Shown here piece after piece: positions 24,023-32,440 of a stretch of DNA of 64,000 nt. Numbering within the stretch: position 1 is the stretch's first letter; every line of letters starts with the position of its first letter. The notes under the pieces were generated by a model. That model made no database searches and was not told where the DNA came from. It worked only from the letters and a program-made list of their open reading frames with translations. The DNA is from Vibrio pomeroyi (lineage in GTDB: Bacteria; Pseudomonadota; Gammaproteobacteria; Enterobacterales; Vibrionaceae): positions 434,001 through 498,000 of the forward strand of contig NZ_AP025507.1 in the NCBI RefSeq assembly GCF_024347595.1. Direction: 5' to 3'. Position numbers and translations under genes: made by a program.

Positions 24023-24958
24023 ATGGTAGATGTTAAAAGCTTACTTAAATGCGATATGAATTTGCTGCTTTGCTTACACGTTCTGATTGAAGAGCGAAGC
24101 GTGAGTAAAACGGCAGAGCGACTCTTTTTGAGCCAGTCTGCGGTAAGTAAACAGCTCACCAAACTCAGAGCGTTGTTTGATGATCCGCTGTTTGAGCGCG
24201 AATCCAAGGGGCTATTCCCAACCCCTAAAGCACTGGCATTAGCGCCTAAGATCCACCAAATCTTGCTGCAGATCGAAAAGCTGACCGTTCCCGAAGTTTT
24301 CGATCCTAAAGACAGTGAGCGTACCTTCACTATAGACCTTGTCGAAACTGCCTACACGGCGATTTATCCGCACTTTATGCCGACAGCGCTTGCCGATGCG
24401 CCGCACATTACTATCAACAGTTCAACGTGGAGTAGTGACAGCTTTAAACGTTTATTAAAGCGTGAAGTTGATTTTGGTATCGGTATTTTCGAGTTGGATG
24501 AACGTGCTTCTACCCACGTGCAATGTATCCCTGATGAGTTGGATTACGTTGAGCTATGTTTGGATTATTCCGTGTGTTTGATGCGAAATGACCATCCAGC
24601 CTTGCAAGAAGAGTGGAACCTTGACACCTTCTTGAAGTATCGACACATACAGTTGGTGACGGGCGGAGCGGGCGACTGGCTATTGATGGAAGTGCTGAAT
24701 TCTAAGCAGCTTGAAATCAACAAAGCCGCTAACGTGTCAGACATCACCAGCGCTATTAAGCTGTGTAAGCAAAGTGATTTGTTGATGTGTTATCCATACA
24801 ACTCGGTACGCGATTACATTGATAGCGGTGAGTTGGTGATGAAGCCCGTTCCGGTCGATTTAGTGCCAGGAGGCTTGTTCTTGTTATGGCATAAATATTT
24901 CGACTCAGAACCGAGCCATAAATGGTTACGTGATTTGATCATCGAACAGACTCGATAG
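24023..24958 (+). CDS. LysR-family regulator
   Basis: 311 residues. Winged helix with LLLCLHVLIEERSVSKTAERLFLSQSAVSKQLTKLRALFDDPLFERESKGLFPT, followed by a periplasmic-binding-like effector domain. The opening MNLLLCLHVLIEE pattern places it in the LeuO/NodD-like branch. Divergent from adenosine deaminase and upstream of the glutathione synthetase-like gene; either may be its target. Effector unknown. Confidence 0.9.
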   Translation: MVDVKSLLKCDMNLLLCLHVLIEERSVSKTAERLFLSQSAVSKQLTKLRALFDDPLFERESKGLFPTPKALALAPKIHQILLQIEKLTVPEVFDPKDSERTFTIDLVETAYTAIYPHFMPTALADAPHITINSSTWSSDSFKRLLKREVDFGIGIFELDERASTHVQCIPDELDYVELCLDYSVCLMRNDHPALQEEWNLDTFLKYRHIQLVTGGAGDWLLMEVLNSKQLEINKAANVSDITSAIKLCKQSDLLMCYPYNSVRDYIDSGELVMKPVPVDLVPGGLFLLWHKYFDSEPSHKWLRDLIIEQTR

Positions 24959-25094
24959 CTGAGATGTTTCAGGTATATAAGCCCTTGAAATAAAGAACAA
25001 ACGTAATTATTTGATAAAAAGTTTCACTTTATTTCGTCTTTTGGGATTAAGCTTCGTCTTATTCTGGGTGCTATTTTTATTTGTAAGATGAGAT

Positions 25095-26546
25095 ATGACA
25101 ATTCCACCATTATCACAACAGATTATTGAAGACGCGTGTGAGTGGGCGATCATGCACGGCGTTGCGTTCCGCCAGTCAGATAATACCGCTAGGCATTGCC
25201 CTTTCAGTATTGCGCCAATGACAATGGAACGTGAGGTTTATGAACACTTGCGCCGAGTGACTCCGCTTATCACTAAGCTGATTAGCAACGTGTCGGAAGA
25301 TCATGATTTTCTGCAGTCCTCATTGAGTGATATGGCGCAAGCCGAACCATTTTTCGGTCGCTTGATGGCACTTCATCAACAAGCTCATGGCTGTGCGGAT
25401 GAACGCTTGAACCCAGCTCGTCAGCCATTGTTATTGATGCGAACCGATTTTATGGACGATCGCCAACATGGCGCAAAAGTGATTGAATTCAATGGTATCG
25501 CTGCAGGCATGGCGCCTTTTGGTCAGCGCGCAACAGAATTTCACTCGTACATGCAAAACCAATGGCCAGAAACGTATAAGAACTGGCTAGAAGACCCGTC
25601 GGCAACACCTGCAGAGAACCAAGGCTTAACGCAGTTGGCTTATGGTATTGCAACGACTGCAAAGCAAGTTAAAGCGGACTTCAATGAGCAAGGCAAACCA
25701 GTTTTCTTGATGGTGGTGCAGAAGAACGAAGACAATGTGTATGACCAGCACTTACTTGAAGTCGAGCTACAAAAGCAGGGTGTTCGCACGGTTCGTCGTA
25801 CTTTCGAACAATTGAGCTCTCAGCTTTCAACGGGCGATAACCAACGTCTTCTGCTGCAAGATGTCGGCGCTGTTGATGTTGTGTACCTAAGAGCGGGTTA
25901 TCAGTATTCAGACTACTGGGCACCCGAGCTTAATGAATCCGTTTGTTGCCATACGCTAAGTCAGACGCGTTTGTTCATTGAGCAACACCATGTCGCTGTG
26001 AATGCCACATTCAGCCAACAACTAGCAACCAGTAAAACCATGCAAATGCTGCTGACCATGATGCCTGCGTCAGAATACGCACGCTGGGGTCTAACGCTAG
26101 AAGAAGCCGAATTGGTGAAGAGTGTTTTAGCCGATATGAAGCCAATCACCAGTGAGTCGATTGAATGGTTCAACACGCAAGCGAATAAGCAAGAATGGGT
26201 GTTAAAAAACCAAGGCGAGGGTGGCGGCCACTGTGTATTCGGCGACGATATCAGCGAGCAACTGAGCCAACTTAAGCCAGAAGAGTACGACGCATGGGCA
26301 TTGATGCAGCGCTTGTACCCACACGAACGTGACGTACCGACCATCGCAGTGCGCGACACACAACAAACACTCGTAACAGATCTAGTCAGCGAAGTGGGTC
26401 TATTTACCGCTTACTATCAAGGTAAGCCAGTGACCGAACTGGACGGTTATGCGGGCTACTTGATCCGCAGTAAGCCAGCCAGCGAAAACGAAGGCGGGAT
26501 CCACAGCGGAAAGGGTATTCTAGATTCGTTGGTGTTGATTGATTAA
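25095..26546 (+). CDS. Eukaryotic-type glutathione synthetase homolog (permuted ATP-grasp)
   Basis: 483 residues; human GSS has 474. The substrate region LMRTDFMDDRQHGAKVIEFNGIAAGMA corresponds to the RSDYM...QIEINTISASFGG part of eukaryotic GSS, the Gly-rich ATP lid is LKNQGEGGGHCVFGDDI, then MQRLYPHERDV, and the C-terminal YLIRSKPASENEGGIHSGKGILDSL matches the conserved LVRTK...DGGVAAGVAVLD ending. It would join glycine to gamma-glutamylcysteine with ATP. Proteobacteria normally use the unrelated GshB fold, so this is an extra or divergent ligase; a different amino-acid donor is possible. Preceded by 135 bases with no other gene; closed by a terminator. Confidence 0.85.
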   Translation: MTIPPLSQQIIEDACEWAIMHGVAFRQSDNTARHCPFSIAPMTMEREVYEHLRRVTPLITKLISNVSEDHDFLQSSLSDMAQAEPFFGRLMALHQQAHGCADERLNPARQPLLLMRTDFMDDRQHGAKVIEFNGIAAGMAPFGQRATEFHSYMQNQWPETYKNWLEDPSATPAENQGLTQLAYGIATTAKQVKADFNEQGKPVFLMVVQKNEDNVYDQHLLEVELQKQGVRTVRRTFEQLSSQLSTGDNQRLLLQDVGAVDVVYLRAGYQYSDYWAPELNESVCCHTLSQTRLFIEQHHVAVNATFSQQLATSKTMQMLLTMMPASEYARWGLTLEEAELVKSVLADMKPITSESIEWFNTQANKQEWVLKNQGEGGGHCVFGDDISEQLSQLKPEEYDAWALMQRLYPHERDVPTIAVRDTQQTLVTDLVSEVGLFTAYYQGKPVTELDGYAGYLIRSKPASENEGGIHSGKGILDSLVLID

Positions 26547-26562
26547 CTCAATATCTCTTAAT

Positions 26563-26591
26563 AAAACCAGAACCCACGTTCTGGTTTTTTT
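26563..26591 (+). terminator. Rho-independent terminator
   Basis: AACCAGAAC / GTTCTGGTT stem with CCAC loop and T run. Confidence 0.9.
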
Positions 26592-26633
26592 GTATTAGAA
26601 CTAAGTCAAACTCAAGAGTTTGGATTACAACAA

Positions 26634-27407
26634 TCACGCTCCCTGCTTGTTAAAAGCCAGTGGTGTTTGTCCGGTTTGCTGTTTGAAAAAGGCAATAAAC
26701 GCGCTGTTGGATGAGAACTCTAACTGATGCGCCACATCGCCGACTTGTCGGTTCTCTGAGAGCAGTTCAATCGCTTTAAACAAGCGCCACTGTTGTCGCC
26801 ATTCTTGATAGGTCATGCCTGTTTCTGCTTTGAACAATCGAGTAATCGTTTTGGTGCTTGCGCCAACTGAGTTCGCTAATGTCGATAATGCAGGGGCAAG
26901 AAAGGAAGTAGTTCGAACTTGCTTACAAAAGCTTTTAAAGCGGCGATCTGTGGGTAGCGGCAAGATGAACGAATGCTGATTGGCACTGTAAAATTCTTCC
27001 CAGAATAGGTTGGCGGTGTTGGTGGTTTGCTCCGGTGCGATGTTCCAATCCCAAAAGGCCATCTTATTGATCAGCGCTTTCAAAAGCTCGTTTACTTCGA
27101 CAATCTCAATGGCCTCTGGGCAGGTGTAAATACTACTATCGAAATAGAGCGAGCGATAGGCAACCACGTTGGTCATTTGCGCTCGGTGCTTGGTATAGGG
27201 CGGGATCCACACGGCTTTGGTCGGCGGTAAAATGCAAAGGGCGTTTTCTAAGGTCAAGGTGATGCAGCCTTGCGGAGCATACAGAAGTTGCCCTTTAACG
27301 TGGTGATGTATGCCCGAGTCATGTTTGCCTAGCTCTGCGGCAATGCCAATTACAGGCGCGGGTAAACTGTCTGCATCAAACTCGGTAGTCTCACTAATTA
27401 ATGCCAT
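26634..27407 (-). CDS. AraC-family regulator with cupin sensor
   Basis: 257 residues from the ATG at 27407 (TTGGGACAA in front). The upstream extension to 27488 would bring the start within 13 bases of the divergent gene and is unlikely. Cupin part includes KHDSGIHHHVKGQLLYAPQG; the AraC domain shows LSTLANSVGASTKTITRLFKAETGMTYQEWRQQWRLFKAIELL and VGDVAHQLEFSSNSAFIAFFKQQTGQTP. Divergent from a Bcr/CflA-type exporter, its probable target. Confidence 0.88.
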   Translation of the reverse strand: MALISETTEFDADSLPAPVIGIAAELGKHDSGIHHHVKGQLLYAPQGCITLTLENALCILPPTKAVWIPPYTKHRAQMTNVVAYRSLYFDSSIYTCPEAIEIVEVNELLKALINKMAFWDWNIAPEQTTNTANLFWEEFYSANQHSFILPLPTDRRFKSFCKQVRTTSFLAPALSTLANSVGASTKTITRLFKAETGMTYQEWRQQWRLFKAIELLSENRQVGDVAHQLEFSSNSAFIAFFKQQTGQTPLAFNKQGA

Positions 27408-27501
27408 TTGTCCCAATCTTGTTGTTTTTGGTTTTAATGTTGTTAACGAGCCAAGGTTAGTTTCCTCTAGACTTCGCGTCAAGTTCACTGGTCTTGGAAA
27501 A

Positions 27502-28626
27502 ATGATGAAAACAAAACCTTCTTTATGGCAAATGGTGCTGCTGTTGATGTTCCCTCAAATCGCAGAAACCATCTATAGCCCGACTCTGGATTCAATATCG
27601 AAATCCTTTGATGTCAGTTACACACAAGCTGCTCAAACTCTATCGATTTACTTCTCTGCATTTGCGGTGGGTGTGGTGGTATGGGGCGTGCTAGCGGATA
27701 AATGGGGACGTCGTCCCACCATGTTATTGGGGATGGGATTATTCGCTTGTTCAGCACTCATTGCCATGCAAACCGACAGTTTTACGTGGTTGATGATAGC
27801 AAGAGCGATGGGTGCTTTTGGACTTGCTGTTGGCTCTGTCGTCACTCAAACCATGCTTCGAGATGCTTTTGGCGGAACAGAGCTAGCCAAGGTATTTGGT
27901 TACATGGGTATGGGGTTGTCGATTAGCCCAATCATCGGATTGTTGCTAGGTGGTCAATTAAGCCAAGCAGGCGGGCATCAATATGTGTTTATTGCCTTAT
28001 TTATTATGGTATTAGCTTTGCTGGTACATAGCTTATGGTCACTGCCTGAAACACAGCAATCTAAGCAGCCGTTGCAATTGAAATCACTCAGTATTCACAT
28101 GATCAAAGACGGCGGTATTTGGGTATCGGCACTGCTTGTCGCGTCATTCAACATTGCATTGTTTTCGTATTACCAACTGGGTTCATTTACCTTCTTACAG
28201 CTTGGATTCAGCATTGAGCAGTTTGGTTATAGCGGCGTGGTGCTTGGGATTGGAACCTTGTTGGGAAGCTTGGTTAACAAAGCGCTCTTGAAGCGACAAG
28301 TATCATCTATCTCTTTGATTAGCTTAGCGGCAGGCCTTCAAACATTAGGTGCGGTGGGTGTGTATTTTTCACAACACACGATCTGGTTCTTGCTTCCGAT
28401 GATGCTGGTGGTTATGGCGTTTGGTATTGCGATCCCTAATGTATTGAGCCGTGCGTTGGTGCGCTATCAATCTCAAGCAGGAAGTGCAGGCGCACTGTTT
28501 GGTTTGATGTATTACACCTTGATTGGTTCAGGGCTTGCTTTAGCAGGAATGATCCAAGATCTAGGTGTGGTGCTGGTACTTTGTGGTACGTTATCTGTGC
28601 TGGTGACGATACGCAGTCGACTCTAA
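27502..28626 (+). CDS. MFS transporter, Bcr/CflA (drug/purine efflux) family
   Basis: 374 residues from ATGATG at 27502 with TTGGAAAA before it. About eleven to twelve helices. The MFS loop 2-3 motif appears as GVLADKWGRRPTMLLG, and MIARAMGAFGLAVGSVVTQTMLRDAF matches the motif C region of DHA1 antiporters, with PIIGLLLGG. Inner-membrane proton-driven exporter; substrate unknown (related proteins export drugs, sulfonamides or nucleosides). Divergent from an AraC regulator 94 bases away. Confidence 0.9.
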   Translation: MMKTKPSLWQMVLLLMFPQIAETIYSPTLDSISKSFDVSYTQAAQTLSIYFSAFAVGVVVWGVLADKWGRRPTMLLGMGLFACSALIAMQTDSFTWLMIARAMGAFGLAVGSVVTQTMLRDAFGGTELAKVFGYMGMGLSISPIIGLLLGGQLSQAGGHQYVFIALFIMVLALLVHSLWSLPETQQSKQPLQLKSLSIHMIKDGGIWVSALLVASFNIALFSYYQLGSFTFLQLGFSIEQFGYSGVVLGIGTLLGSLVNKALLKRQVSSISLISLAAGLQTLGAVGVYFSQHTIWFLLPMMLVVMAFGIAIPNVLSRALVRYQSQAGSAGALFGLMYYTLIGSGLALAGMIQDLGVVLVLCGTLSVLVTIRSRL

Positions 28627-28657
28627 CTCAAACGGTAAACCTCTCATCTATATCGAT

Positions 28658-28689
28658 AAATTCCGCATTCTATTGAGTGCGGAATTTTT
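28658..28689 (+). terminator. Rho-independent terminator
   Basis: AATTCCGCA / TGCGGAATT stem with a 10-base loop and T run after the MFS gene. Confidence 0.9.
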
Positions 28690-28716
28690 CATTTTATTGA
28701 TTCGTAAATTAGGATG

Positions 28717-28769
28717 TTGACATGGGTAGAGTGATCGTTCTACCCTGTAGGTAGAACAATCATTCTACC
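28717..28769 (+). promoter_or_regulatory. Promoter with two palindromic TetR operators
   Basis: TTGACA at 28717-28722 is followed by two dyads: 28724-28745 with arms GGGTAGA / TCTACCC, and 28750-28769 with arms GGTAGAA / TTCTACC around CAATCA. The first lies where the -35 to -10 spacer would be. Twin sites directly before the TetR gene indicate autorepression of the two-gene operon. Confidence 0.75.
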
Positions 28770-28794
28770 CTTTGTCGGGTATTGAGAGAGCACT

Positions 28795-29313
28795 ATGTTG
28801 AGAGAACAGATTGCAGCAAGCCTTGAAGTAGCGTTCAGCCAACAAGGTTTTGCTGAGCCGAGCGTTGCACAGTTGAAAACCGCGTGCGGTGTGAGCCTAA
28901 GAACCCTGTATAAACACTTCCCTTCAAAAGAAGCGATGATTGTTGGTGCGTTGGAATACCGACACCAACGCTATCTCGATTTCTTATTGGAGGCGTCGCC
29001 TGAGGCTGGATTGGAATCTGTCACTCATATCTTCAACAAGCTCCAACAATGGTTAGAAGAGTATGCGCCGCATGGGTGCATGTCGATGAATGCGATTGCT
29101 GCGTTCCCAGATAATGAACTTATCAACCAAGCGGTTACGCAGCATAAAGAACAAGTTCGTTTGCTTATAGGCAAGCAGAGCCTGCGAGATGATCTCGCGA
29201 CACCACTGTTTTTACTTCATGAAGGCGTATTAAGCGCGTGGCCAGTATTGGGCGAAGAAGCGGTGGCATCAGCACAGAATATGGTTACAAAATTACTCGA
29301 GGAAACACGATGA
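28795..29313 (+). CDS. TetR-family regulator
   Basis: 172 residues. N-terminal helix-turn-helix QLKTACGVSLRTLYKHFPSKEAMIVGALEYRHQRYL is typical. The ligand domain (YAPHGCMSMNAIAAFPDNELINQAVTQHKEQVRLLIGK) is of the type seen in quinone/aldehyde-responsive TetR proteins with a Cys. It overlaps the oxidoreductase by ATGA and is preceded by two palindromes that it probably binds. Confidence 0.9.
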   Translation: MLREQIAASLEVAFSQQGFAEPSVAQLKTACGVSLRTLYKHFPSKEAMIVGALEYRHQRYLDFLLEASPEAGLESVTHIFNKLQQWLEEYAPHGCMSMNAIAAFPDNELINQAVTQHKEQVRLLIGKQSLRDDLATPLFLLHEGVLSAWPVLGEEAVASAQNMVTKLLEETR

Positions 29314-30365
29314 AATTCGAACTACCAAAGACAATGAAAGGCGTAGAGATGTTGGGTCACGGCGGAGCAGAAATGCTTGGCTACCGCGAAGATATCGCGG
29401 TTCCTCAAATCGAACCTAATGAAGTGCTGATCAAAGTGATGGCGGCAGGCGTTAACAATACCGATATCAATACACGAATCGGCTGGTACTCAAAAAGCGA
29501 TGACTCAGACGACGCAAGTTGGTCGGGTGAAGCGTTAAAGTTCCCTCGTATTCAAGGTGCTGATGTGTGTGGTTTCATCGTAGCTGTCGGCAATGAAGTC
29601 TCTGCTGATCGTATTGGTGAGCGTGTGCTTATCGAACCTTGTTTAACCGAAGTGTACGGACGAGATCTGCCACAGCCATGGTATTTCGGCTCTGAGTGCG
29701 ATGGTGGCTTTGCTGAATACACAAAAGTCGCAGCGAAACACGCTTATGCGGTGAACAGCACTATGTCGGATGTTGAGCTAGCGTCTTTCCCATGTTCTTA
29801 CTCGACGGCAGAGAACATGCTGACTCGCGCAAATGTAGCTGAAGGTGATCGCGTACTTATCTCTGGCGCATCGGGCGGTGTCGGTTCGGCGGCGATTCAA
29901 TTGGCGAAAGCGCGCGGTGCATACGTGATTGCAATTACTAGCCCAAGCAAGAACCAACAGTTACTTGAATTGGGTGCTGATGAGGTGATTGCTCGTGATG
30001 CTGATTTGGTGGAAGCATTAGGTGTAAGCAGTGTGCATGTGGTTATCGATTTGGTTGCCGGCGACAAGTGGCCAGAGTTTCTTGACGTCCTAAAACCGCA
30101 TGGCCGTTATGCTGTATCAGGGGCGATTGGTGGTGCGATGGTCGAGCTCGATGTTCGTACTCTGTACCTGAAAGACCTTAGCTTTTTCGGTTGCACGGTT
30201 TTAGAACCGCAAGTATTCCAAAACTTGGTTAATCGTATTGAAAAACAGCAAATCGGCGCGATTGTCGCGGAGTCTTTCCCATTGGCTGACATCTATACTG
30301 CACAAGACGAGTTCTTGAAGAAAAAGCACGTCGGCAAGATCGTACTAGAAGTAGCAGAGCGCTAA
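29310..30365 (+). CDS. Medium-chain alcohol dehydrogenase / quinone-oxidoreductase-like enzyme
   Basis: 351 residues; the ATG at 29310 overlaps the TetR stop and has CGAGGAAACACG before it. GroES-like fold then Rossmann fold with VLISGASGGVGSAAIQLAKARGA. The position of the catalytic zinc Cys is Asn (AAGVNNTDINTR), as in zinc-independent quinone oxidoreductases, although an ADVCGFIVAVG segment is kept. Likely reduces an electrophilic enone, quinone or aldehyde with NADPH. Co-expressed with and controlled by the TetR protein. Confidence 0.9.
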   Translation: MKFELPKTMKGVEMLGHGGAEMLGYREDIAVPQIEPNEVLIKVMAAGVNNTDINTRIGWYSKSDDSDDASWSGEALKFPRIQGADVCGFIVAVGNEVSADRIGERVLIEPCLTEVYGRDLPQPWYFGSECDGGFAEYTKVAAKHAYAVNSTMSDVELASFPCSYSTAENMLTRANVAEGDRVLISGASGGVGSAAIQLAKARGAYVIAITSPSKNQQLLELGADEVIARDADLVEALGVSSVHVVIDLVAGDKWPEFLDVLKPHGRYAVSGAIGGAMVELDVRTLYLKDLSFFGCTVLEPQVFQNLVNRIEKQQIGAIVAESFPLADIYTAQDEFLKKKHVGKIVLEVAER

Positions 30366-30396
30366 CTTTAGTCAGCTTCACTATTTAGATTGATGG

Positions 30397-30430
30397 AAGA
30401 GCGAGCAAGCTTTATTTGCTCGCTCTTTTT
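30397..30430 (+). terminator. Rho-independent terminator
   Basis: AAGAGCGAGCAA / TTGCTCGCTCTT stem with short loop and T run. Confidence 0.92.
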
Positions 30431-30600
30431 GTTTCTGGCGAATGCTGGAGGCTTGGCTTAACAAATCATTGAGTAACAGATCCTATACAGCTGAAAAATT
30501 AATGATTCATTTATCACTGTATGGTTTATGAGTCGCCTGTGCGATAATCACCGCCGTTATATATCCCGATCTATGTTGTATTCATCTAGGAGCCGTATTG

Positions 30601-31746
30601 ATGTTTAAAAGGGTATTGCAGGCACTATTTTCCCCTTTCGTTACTAATCAAAGTAAGCAAAGTCATTCTTCAAAAAGTGTCTCCCAACAAGCTATCTCTC
30701 AACAAGCTATCTCCCAACAAAGGACCTCTGAGCAGGAAAACGTTAAAGCAGAGCAAGTCACGCCTCGCTCTTCGATCTTTGTTCCGCCTTCGTCTGCTCA
30801 GCCATCATCATTAATTGTCGATAAAACGATAAGCCTTCACGATGGCGAGTTTCTTGATTATCTGTTTGGAGAATCACGCCTGAGAACAGAGTCAGACCCG
30901 TTTAGCGACTTTGTGGCTTGCCAAATCGAACGTTTGATTCGTTCTCCGAAAGCGCTGCTTAATGAGTTGCCTGTTATGCCAGCCTCTGTCACGACACTAA
31001 TGGGTGAACTACAGAGCGATGAGTTTGATGTCGAGGCACTGTTAAGGGTGATTGAGCGAGAGCCAAGCATGGCTGCCGATGTGATTAAACTGGCTAACAG
31101 CGCCTTCTACAAGCGCAGTGAAAAACAAGTTACCGACTTGAAGACCGCTTTCCTAAACATGGGTTCACAAGGGCTAATTGAAGGCGTGGTGAACTCTTAC
31201 ATGAAGAACTTTACGCCGGGTAATAACATTTACTGGCGTCATTTCGGTGAGAAGATTTGGAATCACAGCATCCAAACCGCGTCTTTTTCTAAGGAGCTGA
31301 TGAAAGAGTCACAAGCTCAAGAAGACCAAGCCACAGCCTATTTTGTTGGCTTGATTCGTAATCTAGGCAAGATGATCATCTTCCAAATGATGGTCGAAGC
31401 TTTTAAACATGTTGATCCTTCTGTTCCACCGAATTCGTTAGCATTGAAGCGTTTGATGAACAGCTACTCTATTCGTTTGACCTACACCATTGCCAAGTTT
31501 TGGGAAATGCCGGAATCGGTGCTGACGGTGATTGGATACCAAGAATCGAGCCGATACCAATGCACACCGCTTGGCCAAGCCGTGTTTGAGGCTAACTACC
31601 TAAGCGAGTTGAAATACTTATTGGAAGAGCAGGCGATTGATATTGAGCAGTTTAAAGCTCGATGCAAAGAAACATTGATGTCACCAGCGGCATTCAAAGT
31701 GGCTAACCGCATCTATCAAGAGTCCGAATTAGCATTGGCAGGATAA
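30601..31746 (+). CDS. HDOD-domain signalling protein
   Basis: 381 residues from the ATG at 30601 (CTAGGAGCCGTATTG in front). Residues 20-90 are a low-complexity Ser/Gln linker with a 15-base tandem duplication (30682-30711) giving QQAIS repeats. From about residue 115 an HDOD domain follows: LPVMPASVTTLMGELQ, EREPSMAADVIKLANSAFYKR, TAFLNMGSQGLIEGVV, AYFVGLIRNLGKMIIF. HDOD proteins take part in chemotaxis, motility or c-di-GMP networks without obvious catalysis. Monocistronic. Confidence 0.88.
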   Translation: MFKRVLQALFSPFVTNQSKQSHSSKSVSQQAISQQAISQQRTSEQENVKAEQVTPRSSIFVPPSSAQPSSLIVDKTISLHDGEFLDYLFGESRLRTESDPFSDFVACQIERLIRSPKALLNELPVMPASVTTLMGELQSDEFDVEALLRVIEREPSMAADVIKLANSAFYKRSEKQVTDLKTAFLNMGSQGLIEGVVNSYMKNFTPGNNIYWRHFGEKIWNHSIQTASFSKELMKESQAQEDQATAYFVGLIRNLGKMIIFQMMVEAFKHVDPSVPPNSLALKRLMNSYSIRLTYTIAKFWEMPESVLTVIGYQESSRYQCTPLGQAVFEANYLSELKYLLEEQAIDIEQFKARCKETLMSPAAFKVANRIYQESELALAG

Positions 31747-31828
31747 GCTAGTGGCTTAGGGCTTCGTGACCAAGGAGCTAGGGATTAGTCGTGTTTATTC
31801 TGGATACTGTTTTTCAGCAGTAGACTGT

Positions 31829-31859
31829 AAATGGTCTTACGAATCAGTAAGACCATTTT
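31829..31859. terminator. Rho-independent terminator
   Basis: AAATGGTCTTAC / GTAAGACCATTT stem around GAATCA, followed by TTAGTTTT; lies between the convergent HDOD and DUF1090 genes. Confidence 0.88.
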
Positions 31860-31906
31860 AGTTTTGAGTTGACTGTATTTTGTTTTGAATTGATCGCAAC
31901 AGCGGT

Positions 31907-32305
31907 TTAGGGGATTTCAGCCAGCTCCTGCTTTAAGCTATCGATCTTGCGCAGTTCCTTGTCGATTTTATGTTGGTACTTTTGGACCTTATCGGCTTTG
32001 TCGTCTTGTTTAGCTTCTTCTAAGTCGGCTCTGTACTCGGCCAAATCTTCTTCATTGGATTCGATTTTTTCACGGAGTTCGTCTTTCAAACCTTCGTTGG
32101 TGCAGTTCTCTTTCGCAGCTTTCAGTGCGGTGGTCAATCGCTCGACTTTGTATTGATTGTCGTACTGTTCCGCTTTCTTGATTTGGTATTCGATCTCGCA
32201 GAACTTCTTCTCACAGCCTGTGAGCGCATCGCATTCAGTGCTTGCCATGCTGTTAAATGAAAATGCACATAGAAACAGCATTGAGCCTTTTAGATGTCGA
32301 TTCAT
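31907..32305 (-). CDS. DUF1090 (YqjC-like) periplasmic protein
   Basis: 132 residues. Signal peptide MNRHLKGSMLFLCAFSFNSMAS, then a Cys-rich start (ECDALTGCEKKFCEIEYQIKKAE) and a long charged coiled coil (LREKIESNEEDLAEYRADLEEAKQDDKADKV). This order is that of the DUF1090 family represented by E. coli YqjC. Function unknown; periplasmic. Confidence 0.88.
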   Translation of the reverse strand: MNRHLKGSMLFLCAFSFNSMASTECDALTGCEKKFCEIEYQIKKAEQYDNQYKVERLTTALKAAKENCTNEGLKDELREKIESNEEDLAEYRADLEEAKQDDKADKVQKYQHKIDKELRKIDSLKQELAEIP

Positions 32306-32440
32306 GATTTACCTTCTAATGGGTCTGTTGAATTTGAGTCGAGTTCCCTCGTAATCTAGCACTCCCGTTGTTTGCTATTGGCAGAGGAGTGTTAAAGATA
32401 AGTCTTTGTGCCTAATGATTTATCTCTATCAAGGAGTGGT

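Noticed and set aside
27408..27488. Longer N terminus for the AraC regulator
   Set aside because: It would leave only 13 bases to the divergent MFS gene and has no family similarity.
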